From: Desulfomicrobium orale DSM 12838
Lineage (GTDB): Bacteria > Desulfobacterota > Desulfovibrionia > Desulfovibrionales > Desulfomicrobiaceae
Length of the DNA stretch: 64,000 nucleotides
Reading direction: 5' to 3'
NCBI RefSeq assembly: GCF_001553625.1
Contig: NZ_CP014230.1
Location: 1,612,001-1,676,000, forward strand
The notes beneath the pieces were generated by a model, which worked only from the letters and a program-made list of their open reading frames with translations, did not search any database and was not told the DNA's origin. The position numbers and the translations under genes were made by a program. Positions 8,756-18,264 of this stretch are shown here, in pieces. Each line of letters begins with the position of its first letter. Position 1 is the first letter of the stretch.

Positions 8756-9937
8756 ATGGTCAGTATCGGAACTCCTCTTTCTCCTTCGGCCACCAGAGTG
8801 CTCATGCTCGGCGCGGGCGAACTGGGCAAGGAAGTGGCCTTGGAGCTTCAGCGTCTGGGCGTGGAAGTCGTCGCAGTGGACCGCTACGAAAACGCCCCGG
8901 CCATGCAGGTGGCCCATCGCGGGCACTGCATATCCATGCTGGACGGCGAGGCCCTGCGCCGGATCGTCCGGGCCGAACGGCCCCATTACATCGTCCCGGA
9001 AATCGAGGCTATTGCCACGGATACGCTGGGGGAACTGGAGCGGGAAGGCTTCACCGTCGTGCCCACGGCCGGAGCCGTGCGGCTGACCATGGATCGGGAA
9101 GGCATCCGCAGGCTGGCGGCCGAAGAGCTGAAACTGCGGACTTCGCCGTACCGTTTCGCGGAAACCAAGGAAGAGTATATGGCCGCGGTCGGGGAAGTTG
9201 GAATGCCCTGCGTGGTCAAGCCGGTCATGAGCTCGTCGGGCAAGGGACAGTCCGTCGTCAGGAGCGGAGAAGATATGGATTCCGCTTGGGCGCACGCTCA
9301 GGAGGGCGGCCGGGCCGGGCAGGGCAGGGTTATCGTGGAGGGCTTTGTGGATTTCGACTACGAAATCACCCTGCTTACGGTGCGTCATACGGGCGGCGTC
9401 AGTTTTTGCGAGCCCATCGGCCATTTTCAGCAGGACGGGGACTACCGGCAGTCCTGGCAGCCTCAACCCATGAGTACAGCGGCTCTGGACGAGGCCCGGC
9501 GCATGGCTTCGGCCGTGACGGAAGCGCTGGGCGGATGCGGCGTCTTCGGAGTGGAATTTTTCGTCAAGGGCGACACGGTCTTTTTCAGCGAAGTTTCGCC
9601 GCGCCCTCACGATACGGGGCTGGTCACGCTCATTTCCCAGAACCTTTCAGAGTTCGCTCTGCACGCCAGAGCCATTCTGGGGCTGCCCGTTCCGGCCATC
9701 CGGCAGTACGGTCCCAGCGCTTCCAGCGTCATTCTGGCGGAGGGAGACTCCCGCCGGGTGGTGTTCGAGAACCTGGACCGGGCCCTGGCCGAGCCGGATA
9801 CGGATCTGCGTCTGTTCGGAAAACCCGGAGTCTCGGGCAGGCGGCGCATGGGAGTGGCCGTGGCCCGGGCGGAGACTCTGGACGCCGCGCTGGAAAAGGC
9901 CGGCCGGGCAGCCGCCGCCGTTACGGTCAGGCTCTGA
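8756..9937 (+). CDS. purT: Formate-dependent phosphoribosylglycinamide formyltransferase
   Basis: PurT makes N-formyl-GAR from GAR, formate and ATP, the folate-independent version of the third step of purine synthesis. The 393 residues show the N-terminal nucleotide-binding start [22 protein letters not shown], the ATP-grasp core [14 protein letters not shown], the metal-ligand segment [25 protein letters not shown], and the C-terminal [19 protein letters not shown] (8753) and ATG (8756) are adjacent; the GAGG spacing favours ATG. Formate use fits an anaerobe in which formate is abundant. It is divergent from the ACT gene. Confidence 0.95.
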   Translation: MVSIGTPLSPSATRVLMLGAGELGKEVALELQRLGVEVVAVDRYENAPAMQVAHRGHCISMLDGEALRRIVRAERPHYIVPEIEAIATDTLGELEREGFTVVPTAGAVRLTMDREGIRRLAAEELKLRTSPYRFAETKEEYMAAVGEVGMPCVVKPVMSSSGKGQSVVRSGEDMDSAWAHAQEGGRAGQGRVIVEGFVDFDYEITLLTVRHTGGVSFCEPIGHFQQDGDYRQSWQPQPMSTAALDEARRMASAVTEALGGCGVFGVEFFVKGDTVFFSEVSPRPHDTGLVTLISQNLSEFALHARAILGLPVPAIRQYGPSASSVILAEGDSRRVVFENLDRALAEPDTDLRLFGKPGVSGRRRMGVAVARAETLDAALEKAGRAAAAVTVRL

Positions 9938-10092
9938 AACATCCCGGATGCGGCGATGTGCGCGCGCCGGGCACTTGTCATCCCCGGCGGCTTTCACTAA
10001 GCAGATCAGATTTGGGCGGTTTTCGCCCGTAACCGGCGACTTCCGCCATATGGGCTTCCGTTTTGGGGGCCTGTTTTTTCCAAGGAGACGAT

Positions 10093-10668
10093 ATGAAACG
10101 ACTGATTCTGACCCTGTGCCTGGTTCTGGCTTGCGGTACCGCCTACAGCGGTGAAAAGGAGCATCGCGCTCTGGCCGAGGAACTGATCAAAATCACCGAC
10201 GGCGACAAGGTCATGGACGGCATGAAGGCCCAGGTCAGCATGGTTTTCCAGCAGATCACCTCCCAGATGAACGTTCAGGAGGCGGATAAGCCCAAACTGG
10301 AAAAATACACCAAGCGCTTCGAGGACATCCTCAAGGAAGATATGGACTGGGGCAAGGTCCGGACCCAGTATGTGGATCTGTACACGGGCACCTTCACCGA
10401 GAAGGAAATCAAGTCGCTGGTGGATTTCTACAAGTCCGACCTGGGCAAGAAGGTTTCGGAGAAGATGCCCGAGCTCATGCAGAAGAGCATGCTCGTGGCC
10501 CGCACGCACATGGAGATCGTGGTGCCCAAGCTGGAAGCCCTGACTGAGGAAATGCGCAAGGAATTCGAGCCCGCCGCGCCTGCCGCTCCGGCCGGGGCCG
10601 CGCCCGCGAAATCCGAAAAGGAAGCGCCCAAGAAGAGCGCCCCGAAGAAAGACTCCAAGAAAGATTAG
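10093..10668 (+). CDS. Exported DUF2059-type protein
   Basis: The 191-residue protein has a Sec signal peptide (MKRLILTLCLVLACGTAYSG, with cleavage likely after about residue 19). The following domain resembles DUF2059: LAEELIKITDGDKVMDGMKAQVSMVFQQ, then YTGTFTEKEIKSLVDFYKSDLGKKVSEKMPELMQ. A low-complexity Ala/Pro/Lys tail ends the protein (AAPAAPAGAAPAKSEKEAPKKS). The ATG is fixed by AAGGAGA 5 bases upstream. It is periplasmic by prediction and its function is unknown. A strong terminator follows. Confidence 0.8.
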   Translation: MKRLILTLCLVLACGTAYSGEKEHRALAEELIKITDGDKVMDGMKAQVSMVFQQITSQMNVQEADKPKLEKYTKRFEDILKEDMDWGKVRTQYVDLYTGTFTEKEIKSLVDFYKSDLGKKVSEKMPELMQKSMLVARTHMEIVVPKLEALTEEMRKEFEPAAPAAPAGAAPAKSEKEAPKKSAPKKDSKKD

Positions 10669-10693
10669 TTCTGATTTCGGCAAGTGTGCGTCC

Positions 10694-10728
10694 AAAGGCT
10701 CCCCGGTCCGCCGGTGGAGCCTTTTTTG
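10694..10728 (+). terminator. Rho-independent terminator
   Basis: The stem AAGGCTCC...GGAGCCTT with an inner CCGG/CCGG extension is followed by six T residues. It lies 25 bp after the DUF2059 gene stop. Confidence 0.88.
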
Positions 10729-10800
10729 TCGCAGATTGTGATCCTCAGGCCACTGTGCCGCCTGCATTGCGGATTGGTTTGGGGAAAATGGAAATATGGA

Positions 10801-10819
10801 GCCGCCGGTTTCCAGCGGC
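10801..10819 (-). terminator. Possible terminator of the hydrogenase operon
   Basis: On the minus strand an 8-bp stem GCCGCTGG / CCGGCGGC (one T-G pair) with an AAA loop lies about 33 bp after the protease stop. The tail is only moderately T-rich. Confidence 0.4.
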
Positions 10820-10851
10820 GTCGGAGCGGATGGTTCCGGCCGGTCACCGTA

Positions 10852-11316
10852 TCAGAGCAGGGCTCTGATTTCCCGGCGCACGGCTTCGAGGAAGAGGGGG
10901 TAGGCTGTCCGCACCGGTTCCGACAGTTCCATGGACCAGTCACTGATGCTCAGCGGTTCCATGCCCATGACCAGAAGTTCGGGTTTGCTGCCCAGAAGTT
11001 CGGCCATGCTCAGGGAGTCCAGCAGATCGATATCGTGCAGGGACAGGCGCTGGGCCTTGTTGTCCCGCAATTCGGCTTCGGTGAAGCGGTATGCCGTTCC
11101 CGGAGCCCGTCCGGCCTTGATGGCGTCGAGCACGAGTACCCGCTCGTATTCCTGGAATATGTGGAAGATGTCCTGAGTGAAGGTTGCCCCGTCCAGAAAA
11201 GTCACCGGCAGGCCGGACCATTCGTCTTCCTTCGCCAGGTCCTGCACGGCGTGTATGCCCACTCCGTCGTCCGTCAGCAGCAGGTTGCCCACTCCGAGCA
11301 CCAGCAAGCGTTTCAT
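10852..11316 (-). CDS. hysD: Hydrogenase maturation endopeptidase (HysD/HynC/HyaD family)
   Basis: This protease removes the C-terminal tail of the hydrogenase large subunit after Ni insertion. The 154 residues open with MKRLLVLGVGNLLLTDDGVGIHAVQDL, in which the Asp/Glu and Gly residues that recognise Ni are conserved. VLVLDAIKAGRAPGTAYRF (second metal ligand Asp) and the SLHDIDLLDSL His segment follow. It is the last gene of the hysB-hysA operon, so its substrate is almost certainly HysA, cut after His500. A hairpin at 11337-11359 sits between the two genes. The symbol is inferred from context; hynC-type naming would also fit. Confidence 0.9.
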   Translation of the reverse strand: MKRLLVLGVGNLLLTDDGVGIHAVQDLAKEDEWSGLPVTFLDGATFTQDIFHIFQEYERVLVLDAIKAGRAPGTAYRFTEAELRDNKAQRLSLHDIDLLDSLSMAELLGSKPELLVMGMEPLSISDWSMELSEPVRTAYPLFLEAVRREIRALL

Positions 11317-11336
11317 GCTTTCCCCCGTTACATGAA

Positions 11337-11359
11337 GAGGGGCGCCTAAAGCGCCCCTC
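11337..11359 (-). promoter_or_regulatory. Intercistronic hairpin between hysA and the protease gene
   Basis: A perfect 9-bp inverted repeat GAGGGGCGC / GCGCCCCTC with a 5-nt loop lies between the hysA stop (11379) and the protease start (11316). No T-run follows in the direction of transcription. It may stabilise the upstream hysBA mRNA or mark a processing site, lowering expression of the downstream gene. Confidence 0.55.
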
Positions 11360-11378
11360 CCGATTTGCGTCGCTCCGG

Positions 11379-12926
11379 TCAGCCCAGAGTGATGACGTGT
11401 TCTTCGCCCGTTTCAGCGTGCAGCACGTGCACGGCACAGCCCAGTCACGGGTCGTAGGCGCGCACCAGGCGGCCTACGTTTACAGGGTTTTTCACGTCCG
11501 GGACAGGTATGCCGAGGAGAGCCTGTTCCACCGGCCCGCGCTGGTTCATGTCGTCCATGGGGCTGCAATTCCACAGTGTGGCCGAAACCACCTGATAGTT
11601 TTCGATCTTCTGATCCTTGATCTTCAGGTAGTGCAGGAGGGAGCCGCGCGGGGCCTCGGTAAATCCCGTACCCTCGCCCGCATCGGGCACTTCGGTCTTC
11701 ACGTAGGTTTCGGCTCCGGGGCGGACTTCCTTCAGCCATCTTTCAATGGCCACGCTGGTCAGCCAGGTTTCCTCGGCGCGGGCCACATGCCGGCCCATGA
11801 TGGAGAAGGCCTTGTCGCCCAGATCGCGGAAAACTTTGGCCTCGATGCCATACAGCTCTTTCAGGAGCTTCTGCCCCACGGAGCTCAGGGTCGGGTTGGC
11901 CACCCACATGCGGGCCAGAGCGCCGACCTCGCACGGTTTGTCGCGGTATCTCGGCGATTTGACGAAACTGTACGCGCCGGACTTGTCCGGATCGGGGTTG
12001 GTTTCGCCTTCGCTGTAATGCAGACCGCCGGATTTGGACTGGTTGAAGAAGGAATGGCCGACATATTCCTTGATGAGCTTCGGATCGAATTCCTCGTCCT
12101 TGCCGTCGATGTAGACGCCGGGCCGGAACAGGAATTCGGTATGGTCGTCGTTTTCGGGGAAGGCTCCGAAGGCAATGACGTTTTTCCAGCCGATGCCGGT
12201 CTCGAAGAGGTCTGGGTAGGCCGAGCCCACCAGATAGATGAGGGGCAGATACTCGTCCGCCACGAACTTCTGCACTTCCTTGAACCGGGAGGCATATTCC
12301 GCCAGCTTTTCCACTGTGGGAATCTCGCTGGCGCCGCCGGCGACAATGCCCTGCACATGAGGCATGCGGCCGCCGAACAGGGCCACCATCTCATGACAGA
12401 TACGGCGCATTTCCAGAGCCTTCAGGTACTGGTTCAGACCGTAGGCGTTGACGGCCTCGGCCTTGGCCGGATCTTTGAGACGGTTCACGAGCAGGTCGGG
12501 ATTTTCGTACCTGGGCACGAAGGGCGCCACGTCGGGCCCCTTCACATAATCAAGGGCCGCCAGATGGTAGAAATGCAGGATATGGGACTGAAGGTAGTTA
12601 GCCCCCAGAATCAGGTTGCGGGTGATGCGGCCGTTGGTGGTGACCTTCACGCCGAAAGCCTCGTCCTGGGCCATGACCGAGGCCGTACAGTGCGCGGTGG
12701 GGCAGACGCCGCAGATGCGCTGCACGATCTGGGAGGAGTCCCTGGGGTCGCGGCCGCGCAGTATCTGTTCGAAGCCGCGGAACATGCCGCCGTAGCATTT
12801 GGCATCCACCACCTTGCCGTCCCTGACTTCCACTTCGATCTTGAGGTGCCCCTCGACCCTGGTCAGCGGATCGATGGCGATTTTTATTTTCCGCCCCTCG
12901 GCTGCGGGAGTAGCTGTTTGTGACAC
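11379..12926 (-). CDS. hysA: [NiFeSe] hydrogenase large subunit, selenocysteine-containing
   Basis: This is the catalytic subunit of a periplasmic uptake hydrogenase (H2 to 2 H+ and 2 e-). From the GTG at 12926 (AGGAGGA 5 bases upstream) the frame runs to a TGA at 11445-11447 and then on to a second TGA at 11379. Reading the first TGA as selenocysteine gives 515 residues. The N-terminal Ni ligands are Cys72 and Cys75 (RICGVCPTAH). The C-terminal motif is DP-Sec494-LGC497-AVH500, exactly where NiFe enzymes have DPCxxC. The tail after His500 (VLHAETGEEHVITLG) is the 15-residue piece removed on maturation. A hairpin downstream of the UGA is a candidate SECIS. The operon order hysB-hysA-protease supports the call. 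Stopping at the first TGA would remove a catalytic ligand. Confidence 0.93.
11409..11447 (-). promoter_or_regulatory. Selenocysteine UGA and candidate bacterial SECIS hairpin
   Basis: UGA is at 11447-11445. Starting 12 nt after it on the minus strand, CGTGCA / TGCACG (11433-11428 and 11422-11417) forms a 6-bp stem with a 5-nt loop CGTGC containing GU. The distance of the loop from the UGA (about 18-22 nt) fits bacterial SECIS elements read by SelB. The fold was done by eye. Confidence 0.65.
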
Positions 12927-12941
12927 GTCTGTCCTCCTGGA

Positions 12942-13889
12942 TTATTCCGCTACATAGAAAGGAGATTTGCCGTCCGGGAAGTCCGGTTCCACACAGCCGA
13001 TACATACGGCGTTTTCGACGCACCAGTTCACGCTGTTGTTCCAGCGGCGCTTGGGACAGTCGGCCATGGTGGACGGCCCCTTGCAGCCGAGTTCGGCCTT
13101 GCAGCCCGGAGTGGTGAAGATTTCCGAGAAATCGGAGTTGTCGTACATTTCGAGGTAGGGACAGTTCTCGTGAACATTGTCCCCGAAGAAAAGCATGGGG
13201 CGGCCGTCGTCATCGAGCTCGGGCAGCGGATGCTCCTCGGGATTCAGCACATGACTCCATGCGGCCACGAGGGTCCCCACCATCCAGTCCGGATGCGGCG
13301 GACAGCCCGGCACGTTGACCAGCAGTTTGTCGATTTTTTCTTCCGTGAAGAAGTCGCGCAGACCCTTGGCTTCAGTGACATTGCCCGCGGCGGCCGGAAT
13401 GCCTCCGTAAGCGGCGCAGGTGCCCAGCCCCACTGTGGCCAGGGATTTGGGAGCCAGATCACGGATCAGGTCCGCCATGGTGATTTCCCGGTGATGCCCG
13501 CCGCTGTCCAGCATCTCACCCACGATGCAGTAGCGCCCTTCCTTGGCCGTGGGGATGGCTCCTTCCACCAGAAGAAAGAAATTGCCGTTGAATTTTTCAG
13601 CAACCTCATACATGTGTTCCAGCGCCCGTTCGCCTTCGCTGGCCATGACGGTGGGATGATACTCCAGACTGATCACATTGAGGAGCACTTCCTTGATCCC
13701 CGGATGCACGGTGTTGAGCAGGGAAACAGAGCATCCGGTACAGCCCTGCCCCTGTACCCAGATCACCGGAGCTTTTTTGGCGCCTTCGGTCATGGCGCGC
13801 ACAATGCCGGGGTGATAGATCTGGGAAATACCCAGCCCGGCCACGCCCGCCGTGCACAGTTTGACAAATTCCCGTCTGCTGAGACTCAT
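12942..13889 (-). CDS. hysB: [NiFeSe] hydrogenase small subunit
   Basis: This is the electron-transfer subunit with Fe-S clusters. The 315-residue precursor starts MSLSRREFVKLC, a twin-arginine (Tat) signal, so the folded HysBA complex is exported to the periplasm. The proximal cluster ligands lie in WVQGQGCTGCSVSLLN (Cys50, Cys53). The C-terminal cluster region reads GCKGPSTMADCPKRRW, then NWCVENAVCIGC. In typical NiFe enzymes the NW is followed by Pro (3Fe-4S medial cluster). Here it is Cys, as in [NiFeSe] enzymes with three 4Fe-4S clusters. The ATG at 13889 has AAGGAGG upstream; in-frame codons up to 13976 are not needed. It is the first gene of the operon, 15 bp before hysA. Confidence 0.95.
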   Translation of the reverse strand: MSLSRREFVKLCTAGVAGLGISQIYHPGIVRAMTEGAKKAPVIWVQGQGCTGCSVSLLNTVHPGIKEVLLNVISLEYHPTVMASEGERALEHMYEVAEKFNGNFFLLVEGAIPTAKEGRYCIVGEMLDSGGHHREITMADLIRDLAPKSLATVGLGTCAAYGGIPAAAGNVTEAKGLRDFFTEEKIDKLLVNVPGCPPHPDWMVGTLVAAWSHVLNPEEHPLPELDDDGRPMLFFGDNVHENCPYLEMYDNSDFSEIFTTPGCKAELGCKGPSTMADCPKRRWNNSVNWCVENAVCIGCVEPDFPDGKSPFYVAE

Positions 13890-14194
13890 ACCTTCCTCCT
13901 TATATAAGAAAGGGCCTGCGGAGCACCCGATCATTTTTTGTGGAAAAACATATTGTTGATTCAAAGATTGTGTCAATGCCCCCTTGCCGGAGCTCTTGTG
14001 TAAAGCCAGAATTGTACGCTTTTTGGGTATATTTATTTGTTTTTGATAGCACGAAGCAGTGCTGCTCTTTCATCAAGTACTCTTGCTGTATGCAGACAGG
14101 TCCTTTTTTGAGTTGCAAGTGGGGATGAAGCGAAGACATTGCCGGAAATTATCGGGAACAGGAAAAATTGTATCCCAATGGGACAGGAGGGATG
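13890..14194. other. Divergent intergenic region, hysB / YdjM-like gene
   Basis: About 305 bp of relatively AT-rich DNA lie between two divergent starts. It must hold the promoter of the hydrogenase operon and that of the plus gene. I see no clear terminator, riboswitch or convincing sigma-70 box pair, and no gene with a ribosome-binding site. Confidence 0.5.
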
Positions 14195-14647
14195 ATGCCG
14201 GGTTATAAGGGACACTTGGCCGGGGGCGCGATTGCGGGGGCCGCGGTTTTGGGAGGAACGGTATGGAGCGGCCTGTATGCGCCATCCTTCACCCAGATGG
14301 CCGTGCTGGGAGGACTGGCGCTTCTGGGAGCCCTCTTTCCCGATGTGGATACGGACTCCAAGGGCCAGCGTCTGTTTTATCTCATGCTGGTGGTTCTGGA
14401 CCTGGCACTGCTCTGGAAGGGATATTTCAAGTGGGCGGCCATTTTGGGGCTTGCGGCCATGTTTCCTGCCCTGGGTGCGCACCGGGGCTGGACGCACACC
14501 TGGTGGGCCATGCTGCTTGTGCCGCTCCCGCTCGTTCTTCTGCCCGTCTGGCTGTATGGAGTTGAACCGGAAAGCGTTCTGCCCCTTTATCTGGCGGTGG
14601 TGACAGGCTATGCGTCGCACCTGCTGCTGGACCGCCGGTGGCGTTGA
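14195..14647 (+). CDS. YdjM-like membrane protein (metal-dependent hydrolase family)
   Basis: The 150-residue protein has four to five hydrophobic segments and the features of the YdjM / LexA-binding inner membrane hydrolase family. These are GHLAGGAIAG near the start, the acidic motif LFPDVDTDSKGQR, AHRGWTHTWWAM in the middle, and a final SHLLLDRRW. The Asp and His residues lie at membrane edges, as expected for metal binding. AGGAGG ends 4 bases before the ATG at 14195 (an ATG at 14192 is also in frame). The substrate is unknown. It converges with the large gene at 14668-17834, with only 20 bp between the ends. Confidence 0.8.
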   Translation: MPGYKGHLAGGAIAGAAVLGGTVWSGLYAPSFTQMAVLGGLALLGALFPDVDTDSKGQRLFYLMLVVLDLALLWKGYFKWAAILGLAAMFPALGAHRGWTHTWWAMLLVPLPLVLLPVWLYGVEPESVLPLYLAVVTGYASHLLLDRRWR

Positions 14648-14667
14648 TTTCTGTATGCCGGGCCGCG

Positions 14668-17600
14668 TCAGCGCTTGTATGGCCCCCGTTTTCTGCCCAG
14701 CGTTTCCATGGTCCGCAGATATTCGTCCGAGCGGTCGAGATAGAAAGCCAGCGCCCTGGAAAAATTCTTGCCCACCAGGCCGTCCACAAACAGCTGGCTG
14801 ATCTCCTTGTACCGCCGCAGGACATACTGCGAGCGCAGGAAGATGAGCCATTCCTCCTTGGTCATGTTCTGAACGGCCGTCTCCAGCGCCTTGGAGGCCC
14901 GGGGCTGATACCACCAGAAATACATGAGATCCAGAGCGTTCACGATGAGCACCTTCTCCAGATCCCGCGCCTCGTAGTTGATGGTGGCCATGAAGGTCTT
15001 CGGCGACTCCAGCATGTCGAGCACGTCTTCTTCGGGGAAGATGACGTCCAGCCGGGAGAACACGTCGTACATGGAAACGAGCTTGGCCCTGTAGTCGGCC
15101 AGGCGGATGTGCACGTTCTTGTGCCTGTCACCGAGGCCCCCGATGACGGCAGCCACGCAGTCTGAAACCAGCTTGGAGATAACGGCGGCCCACTTCTGCA
15201 GAGTTTCCTCCGCATTGGGGATTGCGGCCATATGCATCCCGGTGGTCAGGCAGGCATTGAAGGCGATGGTCAGAGGAATGGACAGTACACTGCGGAAAAA
15301 ACTGCCGATGGCCACTCCGCGGGGCAGTCCACGGAAGGTATTGTGGCCCACGATATAGGTGCCGTTGGCGACGGCTATGATTGAGAACAGCATGACTGGA
15401 TTGGTGCTGGTGTTAATATCGAAGCCCCAGTCAAGAATTATGGTTTTAATCAGCACGTCCAGAAGCGGCACGGAAAACCCCGTATACATCAAAGAATCGG
15501 CAATGCGGCTCCAGCTGACCAGAGAGTTCCACTGTACCAGAGGCGAGCGCTTGAAGCCCCCCCGCCAAGTACGGCCTGAATGACGTTTCGTATGCCGGTG
15601 ATGCCGAACCAGATGAATCCACCCAAGTAGGCTAATACCCACCAGTCTGCGGTCAGAGCGAAAGTCAGAAAGGCAGGAATGAAACCGACCAGAATTTTCA
15701 GGGCATTCATGACGCCCGTGTTCAGGTATTTGGTGGACAGCGGCGCCCGCTTCCTTTTCTTCCTTTCCTGCTCGCTGATGATGCGCAGGCCGTTGTCCTG
15801 TGAAAGTTGGATGCCACCCAGAGCGACTATGTTGCCCGGTTTCCCGGGGTGGATATCGACGCAATCCAGGCTCCATTCCGTGGTGGTGGCACACCCGGCC
15901 AGTTCCAGGCCGGGAATTTTTCTGATCCGACGCAGCAGGGAGGAAGTGTTCTTGTGACAGGATGTGCGGGTACAGCAGCTCATCAGGGCTGTCAGGGGCA
16001 GCAGCTGTTTATGTTCCGCCTTTGCTTGGTGCAGGACGATTTTCCGGGCTCGTTTGGGCAGAGTTTCCAGGACCGCCACGCCCATGCCATACTGATGCCT
16101 GGACTGTCCGGTGGAGCCGCTGCCGATGCGGAATGCCAGGGAGCGTTTCTTGTAGTACTTATGGAATGTTTCGATGTGGAAGAGGATGTCCAGCAGTTTA
16201 CTTTTGCGTTGGTCGGCCGAGGCGAGCTCCTTCTCGATTTCCAGAGCCAAAGAAAGATCTTCCCGGGCCCTGGCCTTGGCCAGATCGTTGGCCAGAGCCA
16301 GTCGTTCCTCTTCAAAAGCCCAGATGATATCACGGATAGCCCGCTTCAGGACAATGACGTTGTCTTCGTTCAGGGCCCTGCGCAAGGCCGAGATCTGGGC
16401 GCTGGTCCGCTCCGGATTGACCATATCGACCGCATCTCCCGTACAGCCCCGGAACAGGGCGGGAGGCAGGGACCATTTGCCGCGGGAGACGTCCTTCAGA
16501 TTGTACAGCTCGACGTTGGTGATGCAGCCTTGGCAGTCATAGAGGATCTCCAGCGTATCGACCACTGACAGATTGCTCAGATTCAGGGTGAAGCGTGAAC
16601 TGGAGTAAAACCGGGCGAGCCTGGGGACCAGCTCCCCCGGCGTGAGGCGCAGCATCGGAGGAACCTGCGGATCGTCCTGGGGAATGGTAGGGTCGTGAAG
16701 CTCCGGATTGCGGCAGGGTTGCAGGTAGCGCGTGATGATGAGTTCCGAGTCGATGGCGTTCAGATTGTCGAGACGGGTCTGCAATTCCTTGCGCCGGGCC
16801 TCGTCGGCGGTTTCATATTCCAGACTTATTGCCTGGGCCGCCTGCTTCAGTTTGGGCTGCATGCCGGTCTGGATGTGTTTGGCCAGGTGCAGCAGCGACG
16901 GCTGTCCTTCTCCCACGAAGCGTCTGAATTCCTTTTCGTCGAGGGGATCGAGATCCAGACCGTATTCCGCATTCATGGCCTGGCGGTGCATGGCGTTATA
17001 GGCCGCCAGAGCTCTGAACACGTATTGCTGCTGGTAGGCCGAGACCTCCCGGCCTTCCTTCATGACGGCCTGAACCGGTTTTTCCGCCATGAAGGCGCGG
17101 AAGGATTTGGGATCCGTATATCCCTGAGGCTCCCAGATGCAACGGACGTATTTTCCCCGGAACTGCGAGGAAACCTCGATGCCGATGCGGATCTGCATGT
17201 CCATGATGCTGGCGGCCTCGAGCAGTTCGTCGGCCACCTCGGGATCGACATAATTGTAGTAGACCACCGTCAGGAAGCGGATGCCCTTGATCCAGGCGTC
17301 CATGACCAGATGCGTCGGGGATTTGCGGCCTTTGGTGTTGGCGTCGTGGACGTGGTCGTCGAAGGCCAGCTGGTTCCATGCTTCGGGCATCTCCAGAAGA
17401 TGGTATTTTTCCAGTTCGGCCCGCACGACGCGAGGTTTGCCGGAGGAGACCATGCGGAAATCGTGGGCCAGCCGCAGCTGGGTGTCCTCGTCTTCCCGGT
17501 TCCGGATGAGTTCCTTCATGATCTGGAGCTGCACCCGGGCCGTGTTTTTCTGCAGGTAGGAGGTTGAGGCGAGGATGACCTCGTCCTTCAGCGATCTGAG

Positions 17601-17834
17601 AGAGGCCAGGCGGTTCGCCGAATTGCCGCCTTCCAGAGAGCCGAGCAGGTTGGCGATGGCATAGGCGATGCGCAGCACCTGCGGCACCGCCATTTCCTTG
17701 ATGCCGTGCGGGTGCATGTAGGGTGCAAGCAGTGTGCGGATGTTCTGGCTTTGGGGGGAGCGGGCCAGGACATCGTTGACGATCCGCAGCAGCGTGAAAT
17801 CGTTGGTGTCGAAAAACAGTCGGGGATGGGCCAT
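14668..17834 (-). pseudogene. Very large uncharacterised membrane protein, frame broken at a G7 run
   Basis: Two frames make up one protein. The first runs from the ATG at 17834 to the G7 tract (15557-15563) and then goes out of frame, stopping at 15489. The second continues from that tract to 14668. One extra G joins GIRNVIQAVLGGG to FKRSPLVQWNSLVSW and gives about 1,055 residues. An N-terminal region near residue 160 (DDHVHDANTKGRKSPTHLVMDAW, then IRIGIEVSS) resembles a PHP domain with altered metal motifs. A central helical region follows, then at least four TM segments around the join (ALKILVGFIPAFLTFAL, WWVLAYLGGFIWFGI), and a helical C-terminus. A response regulator gene lies just upstream in the same operon. 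The break may be a sequencing error, a mutation, phase variation or programmed slippage. Function unknown. Confidence 0.7.
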
Positions 17835-17859
17835 GGACGCTCCCGTATTAGACAGTGAT

Positions 17860-18264
17860 TCAGGCCCGGCTGTCGCTTGGCTGCTGTTCGGCCAGTGTTT
17901 TTTTACGGTAGGCGTCTTCCAGCTTGTAGAGAAGATCCTCCAGATCGGCCGGCTTCATCAGATAGTCGAAAGCGCCGTGGTCCATGCCTTCCATTGCCGC
18001 GTCCACGCTGGCGTGGCCGGTGAGCATGATTACTTCCGTGGTCGGCCACTGGGTCTTGATATGTTTGAGTACTTCAAGACCGCCCATGCCCGGCATTTTG
18101 ACATCCAGCACAACGACATCTCTCGGTTTTTCGGCCAGCAGGGCCAGGGCCTCCTCGCCCCTGGACACGCCCTGGGCCGCGATGCCGCGTTTGAGCAGCC
18201 GTTTGACGATGGTACGCAAAAAATCTTCTTCGTCATCGACGAGCAGTACGGAAAGGTTTTCCAT
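17860..18264 (-). CDS. Single-domain response regulator
   Basis: The 134 residues are one receiver domain with no output domain. Acidic pocket D10-D11, phospho-acceptor D54 (VVVLDVKMPG), T82 (MLTGHA) and K104 (LMKPAD) are all present. The ATG at 18264 has AAGGAG 5 bases upstream; codons up to 18315 are not needed. It ends 25 bp before the start of the large membrane protein gene, so the two are almost certainly co-transcribed. This suggests that the receiver controls, or is read by, that protein. No histidine kinase is adjacent. Confidence 0.9.
   Translation of the reverse strand: MENLSVLLVDDEEDFLRTIVKRLLKRGIAAQGVSRGEEALALLAEKPRDVVVLDVKMPGMGGLEVLKHIKTQWPTTEVIMLTGHASVDAAMEGMDHGAFDYLMKPADLEDLLYKLEDAYRKKTLAEQQPSDSRA

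Noticed and set aside
11445-11447. A nonsense mutation making hysA a pseudogene.
   Set aside because: The TGA sits exactly at the Sec position of [NiFeSe] hydrogenases, the frame continues with the conserved Cys and His, and a hairpin follows at the right distance.
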